The notes under the pieces are model-generated. The model saw only the letters and a program-made list of their open reading frames with translations, ran no database searches and was not told the origin of the DNA. Made by a program: the position numbers and the translations under genes. From Pseudomonas sp. sp1636 (GTDB lineage Bacteria; Pseudomonadota; Gammaproteobacteria; Pseudomonadales; Pseudomonadaceae), in NCBI RefSeq assembly GCF_030376615.1, contig NZ_JARRAB010000001.1, positions 186,001-250,000 on the forward strand: a stretch of 64,000 bases of DNA, in the 5' to 3' direction. Each line of letters starts with the position of its first letter. Within the stretch, counting starts at the first letter, position 1. Below are positions 34,465 to 44,292 of the stretch, piece after piece.

Positions 34465-35405
34465 CGGGGTCGACTCAGCAGCGTATCCAGCTGCAGCACA
34501 CCGATCTGCCGGCCTTGCTCATCGACCACCGGCAGGCTGCCGCAGCGATGCCAGAGCATCAGCGACAGCGCCTGGCGCAGATTGTCCGTGGCCTTGAGCC
34601 GGGGCCCGGCGACCGGTTCGGCGGTCGTGACCAGCGCTTGCATCAGCGCCTCCACGCGCAACAGCCCGGCCTGCTTGAGGCCGCGTTCCTGGCCGCCGAG
34701 CAGGTTCTCGACGAAGGCATTGGCCGGTTTGGCCAGCAGCGCCTGCGGACTGTCCTGCTGGACGATCCGCCCCCGGTCCATCACCACGATGCGGTTGGCC
34801 AGCTTCAGCGCTTCGTCCATGTCATGGGTAACGAAGACGATGGTTTTGCGCACCTGCTGCTGGATGCGCAACAGCTCGTTCTGCAGGCTCTCGCGAGTGA
34901 TGGGGTCGAGCGCACCGAAGGGTTCGTCCATCAACAGGATGTCCGGGTCGCCAGCCAGCGCGCGAGCCACCCCGACCCGCTGGGCCTGGCCGCCCGACAG
35001 CTGATGGGGGTATTTGCCGGCAAACTCGGCCGGTGCCAGTTCGAGCAATTGCAGCAGTTCCTCGACCCGCTGCCGGCTGCGCGCGGCCGACCAGCCGAGC
35101 AGGCGCGGCACCACGGCGATATTGCGCGCCACCGTCCAGTGCGGGAACAGGCCGATGCTCTGGATCGCATAGCCGATGCCCCGGCGCAGCTGTTGCGGAT
35201 CGATCCGCTCGATGTCCTGGCCAGCGATACGAATACTGCCCGCCGAGTGCGGGAGCAGGCGATTGATCATGCGCAGGGTGGTCGACTTGCCGCAGCCCGA
35301 GGTTCCCACCAGCACGCACAGCTCGCCGGTTGCCACGCTCAGGGAAATGTCATCCACCGCCCGGGTCTGGGCGAACAGCTTGCTGACATTGCGCAGCTCG
35401 ATCAT
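34461..35405 (-). CDS. yehX: osmoprotectant ABC transporter, ATP-binding protein (YehX type)
   Basis: ATPase subunit of 314 residues from MIELRNVSKLF at 35405. Walker A GTSGCGKSTT, signature LSGGQAQRVGVARAL, Walker B ILLMDEPFGALD and the switch His in VFVTHDMDEAL are intact. A C-terminal CBS-like region follows after residue 250 (GLLRVEALMQALV...GSLPVVDEQGRQIGVLQLD), common in OpuA/ProV-type ATPases and used for ionic-strength sensing there. The frame stays open upstream to 35993 without homology. Confidence 0.92.
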   Translation of the reverse strand: MIELRNVSKLFAQTRAVDDISLSVATGELCVLVGTSGCGKSTTLRMINRLLPHSAGSIRIAGQDIERIDPQQLRRGIGYAIQSIGLFPHWTVARNIAVVPRLLGWSAARSRQRVEELLQLLELAPAEFAGKYPHQLSGGQAQRVGVARALAGDPDILLMDEPFGALDPITRESLQNELLRIQQQVRKTIVFVTHDMDEALKLANRIVVMDRGRIVQQDSPQALLAKPANAFVENLLGGQERGLKQAGLLRVEALMQALVTTAEPVAGPRLKATDNLRQALSLMLWHRCGSLPVVDEQGRQIGVLQLDTLLSRPR

Positions 35406-36568
35406 CGCCTCGCTCCAGGGTCGAAACGCTCGGCCAGCAGGCCGAACAGACTGTCCGCCAGCAGCGCCAGGGCGATGATGGGCAAGGCGCCGAGGATGAT
35501 CAGATCCATCGCCGACTGGCCCAAACCCTGGAAGATAAAGGTGCCAAAGCCGCCCGCACCGATCAGCGCGGCGACCGCCGTCAGGCCGATTGCCTGGATG
35601 CTGGTGACCCGCACGCCCTCGATGATCAACGGCATGGCCAACGGCAAACGCACCTGCAGGAACACCTGGGCGGGACTCATGCCCATGCCGCGCGCGGAGT
35701 CGATCACGCTGGGCTCGACCGCCTGCAGGGCGACGCAGGTGTTGCGCACGATCGGCAGCAGACTGTAGGCGATCAGGGCAAGCAGGGCCGGCGCCCAACC
35801 GATACCGCGGATGTTCAGCTGCTGCAGCCAGGCAAACTGGCTCGAAAGATAACTCAGCGGCGCGATCAGCAAACCGAACAGCGCCAGACTGGGAATGGTC
35901 TGGATAAAGCTCAGCAGGCCGATGCTGCCCTTGTGCGCAGCCGGATAACGGTTGAGCAACAGCGCGATGGCACAGCCGAACAGCAGGCTGCAACCCACCG
36001 CCCCGCCCACCAGCGCCAGATGGCTATACAGGGCGGCAGCGAACTGGCTGCGGCGCGACTGGTACTCGCGCAGCAGCGCCAACGGCTCCAGCCACCCCAA
36101 CCGGGCGAGCGACCACAGCAGCAGGGCCAGGGCGACGACCATCCCGAGCAGCCAGACCCGCGCGAGACGAATGCGCTGCTGCACCTCGATCAACAGCAAG
36201 CCGAGCAGAAACAGCAGGCCCCAGCCAGCCGCGCCTATGCCGACCCGCGCGTAGGGCATGTCCGCGCCGATATGCCGCGCGACACACCAGGCCAGGCTCA
36301 GGGGCAATTGCAGCAACAGGACAAACAGCACCGCCAGGGTCAACCAGTAGCGCAGGGGCGAGGGCCGCAGCGCCAGCCAGGGGCAAACCAGCAACAGCCC
36401 CGTGACCAGCAGCGCCCAGGCCGGCCCCACGGCCGTCAGCAGCCCCAGGCCATGGCCCGGGGCGATACGGTTGGGCTGGATGCTGACGAAATCCAGGCTC
36501 CACAGCAGCACCAGCGCCAGCAACGCCAGCACCGGGATAACCGTATTGGCCCGTCGTGGCAGCGTCAT
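35402..36568 (-). CDS. yehY: osmoprotectant ABC transporter, permease (YehY type)
   Basis: Larger permease of 388 residues with about eight spans, starting MTLPRRANTVIPVLALLALV at 36568; the open frame continues upstream through the binding-protein gene without homology. The EAA-type loop is DSARGMGMSPAQVFLQVRLPLAMPL near 315-340, and the end (SAMDLIILGALPIIALALL) matches the family. Overlaps the ATPase gene by 4 bases and begins 7 bases after the binding-protein stop. Confidence 0.88.
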   Translation of the reverse strand: MTLPRRANTVIPVLALLALVLLWSLDFVSIQPNRIAPGHGLGLLTAVGPAWALLVTGLLLVCPWLALRPSPLRYWLTLAVLFVLLLQLPLSLAWCVARHIGADMPYARVGIGAAGWGLLFLLGLLLIEVQQRIRLARVWLLGMVVALALLLWSLARLGWLEPLALLREYQSRRSQFAAALYSHLALVGGAVGCSLLFGCAIALLLNRYPAAHKGSIGLLSFIQTIPSLALFGLLIAPLSYLSSQFAWLQQLNIRGIGWAPALLALIAYSLLPIVRNTCVALQAVEPSVIDSARGMGMSPAQVFLQVRLPLAMPLIIEGVRVTSIQAIGLTAVAALIGAGGFGTFIFQGLGQSAMDLIILGALPIIALALLADSLFGLLAERFDPGARR

Positions 36569-36575
36569 GCGCGCA

Positions 36576-37496
36576 TCATTGCGCCAGGCTGTCGAGGAAC
36601 GCCGCCGCCACTTGCGCCGGTTCCGCGCCCTGCACCGCCACCTCGCCATTGAGCCGTTGCAAGGTCGGCAGATCCAGGGCGACGAAGATCGGCTGGAGAA
36701 TCCCGGCGATCTGCGGGTAGGCCTCGAGCACATCCGCGCGCACCACAGGCGCAGGCTGATAGACCGGTTGCACGCCCCGGGTGTCTTCCAGCACCTGCAG
36801 ATCCAGGGCGCTCAAGCCGCCATCGGTGCCGTAGGTCATGGCCGCATTGACCCCATTGGTCTGCAGCGACGCGGCGCGGATGGTCGCCGCGGTATTGCCG
36901 CCGGCCAGGATCAGCAACTGCTCGGACGTCAGGGTGAAGCCGTAGGCCTGCTGGAAGGCCGGCAATGCCGCTGGCGATTCGACGAACTCGGCGCTGGCGG
37001 CGAACTTGAAGGCGCCACCGGCGGCCAGGTAACGGGCCAGATCGTCCAGCGTCTTCAGACCATGGGCGCGCGCCAGATCGCCGCGCACGCTCATCGCCCA
37101 GGTGTTATTGGCCTTGGCCGGTTGCAGCCAGACCAGTCGGTTGGCGGCAAGATCCAGCGCCTTGACCTTGGCGTAGCCCTGCTCGGCGTCTTTCCACAGG
37201 CGGCTGTCGACGCCGTCGAAAAAGAACGCGCCATTGCCGGTGTACTCCGGGTAGATGCCGACTTCACCGGCGATCAGGGCACTGCGCACTATATGGGTGG
37301 CGCCGAGCTGGGTGCGATCCGTCACCGGCACCCCGCCACGCTGCAGCGCCTGATAGATCAACTGCCCCAGCACCGCACCCTCGGTGTCGATCTTGGAGGC
37401 AACCACCACCGTTTGCTGTGCCTGGGCGGCCGCGAGCAGCCCCCACAGTGCCAGCACCGAGAGAAGCCGTCCGAGTTGCTTGGCCAATAAAGACAT
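36576..37496 (-). CDS. osmF: osmoprotectant ABC transporter, periplasmic binding protein (OsmF/YehZ type)
   Basis: 306 residues with a signal peptide (residues 1-26, ...LWGLLAAAQAQ). QTVVVASKIDTEGAVLGQLIYQAL opens the mature protein; the OpuAC-type fold is supported by VGIYPEYTGNGAFFF and LSALDLQVLEDTRGVQPVYQPAP. The true start is MSLLAKQLG at 37496, since the open frame extends 16 codons more. First gene of the yehZYXW-like operon; a decayed repeat element lies directly upstream. Confidence 0.88.
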   Translation of the reverse strand: MSLLAKQLGRLLSVLALWGLLAAAQAQQTVVVASKIDTEGAVLGQLIYQALQRGGVPVTDRTQLGATHIVRSALIAGEVGIYPEYTGNGAFFFDGVDSRLWKDAEQGYAKVKALDLAANRLVWLQPAKANNTWAMSVRGDLARAHGLKTLDDLARYLAAGGAFKFAASAEFVESPAALPAFQQAYGFTLTSEQLLILAGGNTAATIRAASLQTNGVNAAMTYGTDGGLSALDLQVLEDTRGVQPVYQPAPVVRADVLEAYPQIAGILQPIFVALDLPTLQRLNGEVAVQGAEPAQVAAAFLDSLAQ

Positions 37497-37922
37497 GATT
37501 GATCCACCCTGTTGGTTGACGGCGCGGAACCCTGGGCACGGCAATCCCGCCGATCCGTGCCTAACAGGCCGTTGAAAACCACCTGCCTTGCCAATACTGC
37601 GGTAACCATGGCCGCAAAATGCGTATTTGCAACCCGTAAACTCTGTTTTTGACTCGCTTCGCTCGCCCCGCGGATCAGCCTGCGGCCGTTACTCCGCTAC
37701 GTTGCGTTTCGGCCATTTGCCTGGTCGTGGCGGCCTCGCCTAGATATTGCAACGGCCGCCTACGATTCCCGAGGTTGCTGCTTATGACCATAGGCAGGCC
37801 GCATGCCCACGGCAAATCGCCGGCCCATGGGCGTCGCAGCACCCGCCAATTTGCCTCCCCCGAGCGCGGACGCGGGAGGAGGCGTAAGGGCGGGCTTGCT
37901 CATGGGCAGCGCCCATCACAAC
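37497..37922. other. 426-bp spacer upstream of the osmF operon
   Basis: Contains the 203-bp decayed repeat (37561-37763), leaving no room for a usual promoter except in the 64 bases next to osmF. Between 37764 and 37922 I see no gene; GC-rich inverted patches include CATGGGC...GCCCATG-type arms. Transcription of the operon may have to cross or start inside the repeat. Confidence 0.4.
37561..37763. repeat. decayed 203-bp relative of the MITE-like element, copy C
   Basis: Left end CTAACAGGCCGTTGAAAACC and right end CAACGGCCGCCTAC match the terminal repeats of the intact copies; a central ATTTGCAACCCGTAAACT matches the ATTTACAACTCGTAAACT apex of copy A. It is longer (extra DNA between apex and right end) and its brackets differ (CTAA, CTAC). 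Same orientation as copy A. Confidence 0.65.
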
Positions 37923-38357
37923 CTAGCGGGTGTTCCAGAACCGTTGCATCTCCACAAATAGAAAAGACGCGGTCCAGGTAATCAGCACCAGCCCGGTGAG
38001 CGATTCGATGCCGGTCAAATAACGCAGGTCGCCGTGCGGTTGGATATCGCCGAAACCCAGGGTGGTAAAGGTGGTGAAGGAAAAATACCCGCAGTCCAGC
38101 AAACTGCCGTTGAAGTTTCCTTCCAGGTAGCCCCAGCGACCACCGGCGCGGTGCATCAGAAAGTAGGCGTAGGCAAAAACCCACACCTCCACGGCATGGG
38201 CAATCAGCGCACCGCCGACGCCCAGCACGATGCGAAAACGATGGCGCACCTTGAGTCGTGGCAACAGCAGCGTCAGCCGAAACAGAAACTCGTAGTGGAT
38301 GATGACGGCGATGATCACGACCAGGCTGTTAACTACAAATACGGCAATCACGGGCAA
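37923..38357 (-). CDS. ion channel family protein (K+ channel type)
   Basis: 144-residue membrane protein with about three spans (5-30, 44-68, 118-138) and a pore loop. The selectivity filter TTLGFGD at 98-104 corresponds to the TVGYGD of potassium channels, with Leu-Gly-Phe instead of Val-Gly-Tyr, a variant seen in the bacterial Ion_trans_2 family. No regulatory RCK domain. Orphan gene; nothing nearby suggests its trigger. Confidence 0.85.
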   Translation of the reverse strand: MPVIAVFVVNSLVVIIAVIIHYEFLFRLTLLLPRLKVRHRFRIVLGVGGALIAHAVEVWVFAYAYFLMHRAGGRWGYLEGNFNGSLLDCGYFSFTTFTTLGFGDIQPHGDLRYLTGIESLTGLVLITWTASFLFVEMQRFWNTR

Positions 38358-38570
38358 TCCTGCTGTGAATGGTTTATTCGACCCAGGCTCTGCTTCGATG
38401 CCCCAAGATCGAGCTTGATCTCGCCAAGGAGTATGCCCTCGGCTTCAGCGACACACCACGCCGGTCGACGTCATGAGCACGCCCGCGCGTTCCACGGCGC
38501 ACCCGGCTACCCGGGGTCATGCACCATGCCGACGCGCCACCGTCGGCGACGGCAAGCCGATGCAATGGCC

Positions 38571-39362
38571 TTAGGGTGCGGGCCTGGCCAGGAAAGCCTG
38601 CACCCGCGCCCGATACTCCGGCGCCTCGCGCTGGCGTTCTATCTCGGCCCAGATGGCCTTGGCCAGGGTCGGGTTGGCCGCGACGTAGGCATTCGACAGC
38701 ATCAGGTAATAGGCTTTCTCCTCGAGCGGTAATGTGACCTTCTCGATCGCGGCCGCCAACGCTGGGTGGGCCTGCAGGAGAAAATCGGCACGCAGGCTTT
38801 GCAACGCCGCCGCCTCGATGCGGCCATGCCTGAGCATGTGCAACAACGCCAGTGGATCGCGGCTGCTTTCATCCACCTCGGCGCCATGCTCGCGAATGAA
38901 GTCGACGATGGAAAAACCACTCAGCGAACCTATGCGGCCACTGAGCCGGCGAAACTCGTTGCCGTCCCAGCCCAGCAGGCTGCCCTTGCGCCGGTACAGG
39001 GCATAGCTCGAGGTATGCAGGCGCTTGCGCTCATCCAGCCGGCCGTCGGCAGCCGTTGGATAACGGCCGAGAGCCAAGCGTTCGGCCTTGAAACTGGAGG
39101 AGAAGGCGCCATCGTATGTCCCCCGCGCCAGGCCGGACAGACAACGCTTCCAGGGCACCGCAACGAACTCGAACTGCAGCGCCAAGGCCTGCTCGACCAG
39201 CTCGAGCAGTTGCAGATTGAGCCCGGAATTATCGGTCATCACCCAGGGATAGGAGTCCTGATCCTCAAAGCACAGCTTCAACTCAGACCTTGCGGCTGAG
39301 GCGGCCGTGACCATGGAGGGCAAGCAGCAAACAAGCACAAAACAGACAAGTGCCTTGGTCAA
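38571..39362 (-). CDS. periplasmic solute-binding protein (transporter type 3 family)
   Basis: 263 residues with a signal peptide (1-20, ALVCFVLVCCLPSMVTAAS). Mature part ELKLCFEDQDSYPWVM and VPWKRCLSGLARGTYDGAFS show the SBP_bac_3 fold; FEDQD-type and PWKRCL sequences are seen in an uncharacterised Pseudomonas subgroup. No permease or ATPase gene is adjacent, so it may be an orphan receptor or work with a distant system. Ligand unknown. Confidence 0.82.
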   Translation of the reverse strand: MTKALVCFVLVCCLPSMVTAASAARSELKLCFEDQDSYPWVMTDNSGLNLQLLELVEQALALQFEFVAVPWKRCLSGLARGTYDGAFSSSFKAERLALGRYPTAADGRLDERKRLHTSSYALYRRKGSLLGWDGNEFRRLSGRIGSLSGFSIVDFIREHGAEVDESSRDPLALLHMLRHGRIEAAALQSLRADFLLQAHPALAAAIEKVTLPLEEKAYYLMLSNAYVAANPTLAKAIWAEIERQREAPEYRARVQAFLARPAP

Positions 39363-39623
39363 CGCGCGTGCTCCGTCAACGTAACGAGAGTGGTCATCCG
39401 TGGGCTATTGCAGCGCCTTCTTCCTGGGCGCCGGCATCAGTATAGGTAAAACCCGCAGCCTGTCGGGCTTGACCGTGCGTCGCGAGGAGAAATCCGGGCT
39501 GAGCCGGGCTTGCCGATCTTTCGCGGCGAATAGCAGGCGATTTAACGAGAAAGAACGGCAAAAACAGCCAACTACGGCTTTTCCGCCGCCATCTCCCGGT
39601 TACGGGTTGCCTGTGGGGGCCTG

Positions 39624-42600
39624 CTATCCCCCGCCGACCACGGCAAAGCGCTTGTCCAGCCCGCTATAGCCCATGCCCACGCCCTTGTGCACCTTCAGTT
39701 GCACCGGAATGCGCTCCTTCATCGCTTCCACATGGCTGATCACGCCGATCATCTTGCCGCTGGCGTTGAGGCTGTCGAGGGCATCCAGAGCGACTTCCAG
39801 GGTTTCGCCGTCGAGGGTGCCGAAGCCCTCGTCGAGAAACAGCGAATCGATGCTGGCCTTGTGGCTGACCAGATCGGACAGCGCCAACGCCAGGGCCAGG
39901 CTGACCAGAAAGCTTTCGCCGCCGGACAGGGTCTTGGTGTCGCGGGCGATATCGGCCTGCCAGGTGTCGATCACTTCCAGCTCCAGCTCGCCGCTGCTGC
40001 GTCGCGCCAACTGGTAGCGGCCATGCAGGCGCTGCAGTTGCTGGTTGGCCAGGTAGACCAGGTGATCGAGGGTCAGGCCCTGGGCGAACTTGCGGTACTT
40101 GGCGCCGTCGGCCGAGCCGATCAGGCTGTTGAGTTGCTGCCAGAGGTCGTACGCGGCCTGCTGGGCTTGGATCGCGGCGAACAGACTGTGCAGAGTCTGC
40201 CGCCGCGCATCGTCGCCCTGCAACTGGGCGCGGATTTCGCCCTGGCGCTGGCTCAGGGCTTTGAGCTGGGTCATCAGCTGCTGAATATGATCCCGCACCT
40301 GTTCATCGCTGCCATCCGCCAAGAGCCCAGCCGGCTCGCTGGCCTGCAACTCAAGCAGACGTCGGCTCGCCCCCATTTCCAGGGCTTGCGCGGCGGTGAT
40401 GGCATGCCCCAGCCGCTGTTCCAGTTCACGCAGGTTCAAACGTTGCGCCTCATCCAGCACGGCCGCAAGAAACTGCGCCTCATCGGCAAACGGGCTTGCC
40501 GCGAGTGCCAGCTGCCAGGCTTCGCACTGGGCGAGCTGCTCGCCTTGTTCAGTCTCGATACGCGCCCGCACGGTGTGCAACTGGCCCTGTAACCGATCAC
40601 GTTGCTGCTGGGCAGCCGGCCAGCTGCTTTGCAGGCTGTGCAACTGCTCTAGGGGCTGCGCCGCCGGGACAAGCAGTGGCAACGCCTGCGCACCTTGCTC
40701 GACCCAGCGCTGCTGCCAGACCAACGCCTGCTCCTGCGCAGACTGCACGGCATGCCTGCACGCTTGCACTTGGCTGGCCAAGCTCTGGCTCAGCGCCTGC
40801 TCAGCCTGCCAATGCTGCCACGCCTGCTGCTGTTCTTGCAGCCAGCGCACTGGGGTTTCAGGCCAGGCATAGCCCAGTGCCTGCAAACTACTGGTTAGCC
40901 GTGCCTGACGTTGAGCCTGTTTGCGCACCAGCTGCTGCATGTGCGCCTGACTGTCGAGCTGACGCTGTTGCTGGCTGCCTTGTCTGGCCAGCAGTGACTC
41001 CAGCTGGGCACGGCAGCGATTGAGTTCGCGCTCAGCCTGCAAACGCCCATCAACGCACCCCTGCAGCGCGCGCTTGAGCTGATCGAGCCGGGTCAGCCGT
41101 GACTGCTGCGCCGCCAGCTGTTGCTCGTGCTGTTGCTGTGCGACGAGCAGCGCCGCGGCATCCACAAGCAGCTCACCGAGTCGCTCACAGCCTTGTTGCC
41201 AGCGCTGGCTGCACTCTGCCAGCCCCTGCTCGGCGCTGCTGAGCTGAGCCTGGCTGTGCGCGACCTGCGCCTCGATCACGCCCAGTTGCTTATTCAGCGC
41301 CTCGCCCTGCGCCCGCACCGCATCCTGCTCATGCTGCTTGGCCTGCAAGGCTTGGGCAGTTTGCGAGGGATCGAGCGCCTGATATTCAGCGATTGCCGGA
41401 TGCTCATGGGAACCGCACAAGGGGCAAGCCTCATCGACCTGCAGCGCCGCGCGATGCTGCTCCAGTTGCTGGATGCGCTGTTCCTGCTCAAACAGCTTCT
41501 GTTTATCGGCGATCTGTTGTTTGAGGTCGACGAACTGACTGCGCAATGCCTCACGCCGACGGTTCAACTCTGTCAGCTCGCCCTGCTGTTCGCTCAGTTG
41601 CGCCTGGCTCTGGGCCTGCAGCACAACATCGCGCCGACGTTGCGTCTCGATAAGCTGCAGATGCTCAAGGACACGCCCGCGCTCAGTCAGTTGCTGCGAT
41701 TGCTCACGCAGCGCGGCATCGTCCTGCCCGGCCAACACCTGGTCGAGCTGCTGCTGGGCCACGCGGGCCGCCTGCTCGGCCTGCTGATAGTCCGTCTCGG
41801 CTGTCTTTAGCGCGACCTGTTGCCGAGCCAGCTCGACGCCTAGTTCGCTCAGTATCTGGCCGGTCTTCTCTTGCTCGGCCTGTTCAGCCGCCTGCTCCAG
41901 CTCGCCCTGCTGCAAGGCATCGAACTGCTCTTGCCACACCGGCAGGTGCGCCCCGAGCTGTGCACGCTGGGGTTGCCGCGCCAGTTGTTGCACGTTTTCA
42001 TCAGCGCGCTGCTGCACGTCCGCCAAAGCCTGCTGCTCTACCTGCAAAGCCTGCTGACTGAATTGCTGACCTTGCCAGGCGTATTGGCTGATCTGCTGCA
42101 GCGCCTGCGCATGCTGCGTCTGCAGCTGCTGCGCCTGAGCCTGACTGTCGTGCAACTGCCGACGTAGCCGTTGCAGCTCGTGGTACAGCGGCTGCAACTG
42201 GGTGGCGGGCACACTGGCGGCCAATTGTTGCAACTGCGGCTGTGCCTGCAGCTGCGCCTGCCGGGCCGCATCAAGTTGCTGGCGGGCCTGCTGCAATTGC
42301 GCCTGGGCGGCAGCGCTCGCCTCACGCCACTGCTGCTGGGCCTGCGCGCTGGCTTGCTCAAGCGCCAGGCGCTGCTCATCCTGCGTCAACTGCTCGGCTT
42401 CAGCACTGAGTTGATCCCGCTGCTGGTCGCCGAGCAACTCGACGCCTTCGGCCCTGGCACGCAGCTGGTCGAGGGCGACCTTGACCTCGCGGGTCTGCTC
42501 GAACACGCGCTGGGAAATCTGGCCGTAGATATCGGTGCCGGTCAGCTCTTCCAGCAGCTCGGCGCGCTGGTTGGCATTGGCCTCGAGGAAGGCGGCGAAA

Positions 42601-43067
42601 CCGCCCTGGGCCAGCAACATGGACTTGGTGAAGCGCTCGAAATCGAGGCCGGTGAGGCGCTCGGTCTCGCGCAGCTTCTCGCTGATCTTGTCGCTGAGGA
42701 TGCTGCCATCGGCCGCCGCCAGCTCCACCTTGGGCGCCTGCAGCGCGCCGCCGGCCTTGTCGCGGGCACGGCGCTGGCTCCAGAAGGCGCGGTAACGCGC
42801 TCCCTTGACCTCGAATTCGACCTCGGCCAGGCAATCGCCGGTGTGTCGGGTCATCAGCTCGTTGGCGCTGGCCGAGACGCTGCTCATGCGCGGCGTGCGG
42901 TGGTACAAGGCCAGGCAGATGGCGTCGAGCAGGGTGGTCTTGCCGGCACCGGTCGGCCCGGTGATGGCGAACAGGCCGTTGTCCTTGAACGGCTCGGCGG
43001 TGAAATCGATCTTCCACTCGCCCTTCAGCGAGTTGAGGTTTTTCAGGCGCAGGCTGAGGATCTTCAT
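39624..43067 (-). CDS. sbcC: exonuclease subunit SbcC
   Basis: SMC-like ATPase of the SbcCD nuclease that cuts hairpins and processes blocked DNA ends. Walker A GPTGAGKT at residues 37-44; a very long Gln/Ala-rich coiled coil (about 200-950) with the zinc hook CPLCG near residue 545; the C-terminal ABC part has LSGGESFLVSLALALALSDL and Walker B LFLDEGFGTLD. 1147 residues. Begins inside the sbcD stop (4-base overlap). Relevant here because the window is rich in palindromes, the substrate of this enzyme. Confidence 0.96.
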   Translation of the reverse strand: MKILSLRLKNLNSLKGEWKIDFTAEPFKDNGLFAITGPTGAGKTTLLDAICLALYHRTPRMSSVSASANELMTRHTGDCLAEVEFEVKGARYRAFWSQRRARDKAGGALQAPKVELAAADGSILSDKISEKLRETERLTGLDFERFTKSMLLAQGGFAAFLEANANQRAELLEELTGTDIYGQISQRVFEQTREVKVALDQLRARAEGVELLGDQQRDQLSAEAEQLTQDEQRLALEQASAQAQQQWREASAAAQAQLQQARQQLDAARQAQLQAQPQLQQLAASVPATQLQPLYHELQRLRRQLHDSQAQAQQLQTQHAQALQQISQYAWQGQQFSQQALQVEQQALADVQQRADENVQQLARQPQRAQLGAHLPVWQEQFDALQQGELEQAAEQAEQEKTGQILSELGVELARQQVALKTAETDYQQAEQAARVAQQQLDQVLAGQDDAALREQSQQLTERGRVLEHLQLIETQRRRDVVLQAQSQAQLSEQQGELTELNRRREALRSQFVDLKQQIADKQKLFEQEQRIQQLEQHRAALQVDEACPLCGSHEHPAIAEYQALDPSQTAQALQAKQHEQDAVRAQGEALNKQLGVIEAQVAHSQAQLSSAEQGLAECSQRWQQGCERLGELLVDAAALLVAQQQHEQQLAAQQSRLTRLDQLKRALQGCVDGRLQAERELNRCRAQLESLLARQGSQQQRQLDSQAHMQQLVRKQAQRQARLTSSLQALGYAWPETPVRWLQEQQQAWQHWQAEQALSQSLASQVQACRHAVQSAQEQALVWQQRWVEQGAQALPLLVPAAQPLEQLHSLQSSWPAAQQQRDRLQGQLHTVRARIETEQGEQLAQCEAWQLALAASPFADEAQFLAAVLDEAQRLNLRELEQRLGHAITAAQALEMGASRRLLELQASEPAGLLADGSDEQVRDHIQQLMTQLKALSQRQGEIRAQLQGDDARRQTLHSLFAAIQAQQAAYDLWQQLNSLIGSADGAKYRKFAQGLTLDHLVYLANQQLQRLHGRYQLARRSSGELELEVIDTWQADIARDTKTLSGGESFLVSLALALALSDLVSHKASIDSLFLDEGFGTLDGETLEVALDALDSLNASGKMIGVISHVEAMKERIPVQLKVHKGVGMGYSGLDKRFAVVGGG

Positions 43068-44284
43068 GCCTGGCCCTCGCGCAGTTCGCCGACCACCTGG
43101 CGGTACAAGGCGAGCAAGGGGGCCTGCTGCGCTTCGTCCAGGGTTTCGCTGCTCAGGCGCTGGGCGAACACCTCCTCCACGCTCAGTTCGTCCAGGGTTT
43201 CTTTAGCCTGGCCCGGCAGCGCGGCCACGGCAGTGCCGCGCTCGCGGCGGATGCGCAGCACTTCGACCGGCAGGCCCTCGCACAGCGCGGCGATGCGCAA
43301 CTGCAGGTCGCTGAGGTAGTCATCGCTGCTCACCTGCACTTCCAGCCACACCGGCCGCGCGCTGCTGCCCTGCTGCGCGGCCTCGGCAATCGCCGCTTCC
43401 AGCACCTTGAGCGAGCCGCGCAAGGCCAACAGCGGCTGCAAACGCGGCACCGGCAAGGCCGTGACGCTGCGCAAAGCACTGCCCTCCAGCTCGACCAGCA
43501 GCACCTCCTTCTGCTGTCTGGCCTCATCGAAACTCAGCGGGAGCGGCGAACCGCAATAACGGATATGTTCCAAACCGCCGACCTTCTGCGGCCGGTGGAT
43601 ATGGCCCAGGGCGATATAGGCCGCCGGCGGAAAAGCGCTGGTAGGGAAGGCTTCCAGGCTGCCGACGTAGATCTCGCGCACCGACTCGCTGGCGCTGGCA
43701 CCGACCGTGGTCAAGTGCCCGCTGGCGATGATCGGCAGCTCGCCGCCCAGTTCGGCGCGCCGGGCCTCGGCCAGGGCATACAGCGCCTGGTAATGCTGCC
43801 CGATCGCCTGCTGCAACGACAGTTGCTTGTCCTGCGCACTCTGCCCGGCCTGGCTCAGCAGCACATCGCGCGGACGGATAAAGGGGACGGCGCAGAGCAG
43901 CGCGCCGGGCGTGCCGTCGCGCCGATGCAGCACCAGCAACTGCTCGGCAAGCTGCTCGCAAACGCCGGGAACCACCCGGGTACCGAGCTGCGCCAGCAGG
44001 GTCTTGCTCTCGCCGAGCATGGCCACCGAGTCGTGGTTGCCGCCGAGCACCACCAGCTCGCAGCCGCTGCCGCGCAACTCGACGACAAAACGGTTGTACT
44101 GCTCGCGGGCGTAACTGGGCGGCGCGCCGGTGTCGAACACATCGCCGGCGATCAGCAGCGCATCGACCTCATGCGCGCGCACCTGCTCGATCAGCCAGGC
44201 GCAGAACGCCTGATGCTCGGCCTGGCGGGTCTTGCCCATGAAATGCTGGCCGAGGTGCCAGTCGGAGGTGTGGAGGATACGCAT
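43064..44284 (-). CDS. sbcD: exonuclease subunit SbcD
   Basis: Mn-dependent nuclease partner of SbcC. Metallophosphoesterase motifs in order: SDWHLG, IAGDVFDTG, LGGNHDSV, ASGHLTT and ALGHIHRPQ. MRILHTSDWH at 44284 is the correct start (406 residues); the frame is open upstream through the neighbouring regulator gene. C-terminal capping domain after about residue 280. Confidence 0.96.
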   Translation of the reverse strand: MRILHTSDWHLGQHFMGKTRQAEHQAFCAWLIEQVRAHEVDALLIAGDVFDTGAPPSYAREQYNRFVVELRGSGCELVVLGGNHDSVAMLGESKTLLAQLGTRVVPGVCEQLAEQLLVLHRRDGTPGALLCAVPFIRPRDVLLSQAGQSAQDKQLSLQQAIGQHYQALYALAEARRAELGGELPIIASGHLTTVGASASESVREIYVGSLEAFPTSAFPPAAYIALGHIHRPQKVGGLEHIRYCGSPLPLSFDEARQQKEVLLVELEGSALRSVTALPVPRLQPLLALRGSLKVLEAAIAEAAQQGSSARPVWLEVQVSSDDYLSDLQLRIAALCEGLPVEVLRIRRERGTAVAALPGQAKETLDELSVEEVFAQRLSSETLDEAQQAPLLALYRQVVGELREGQA

Positions 44285-44292
44285 GGGCCGGC

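Noticed and set aside
39400..39669. 89-codon plus-strand frame between sbcC and the binding-protein gene
   Set aside because: Overlaps the sbcC end, no recognisable family, low-complexity Pro/Ser composition; the 261-bp spacer otherwise shows nothing convincing.
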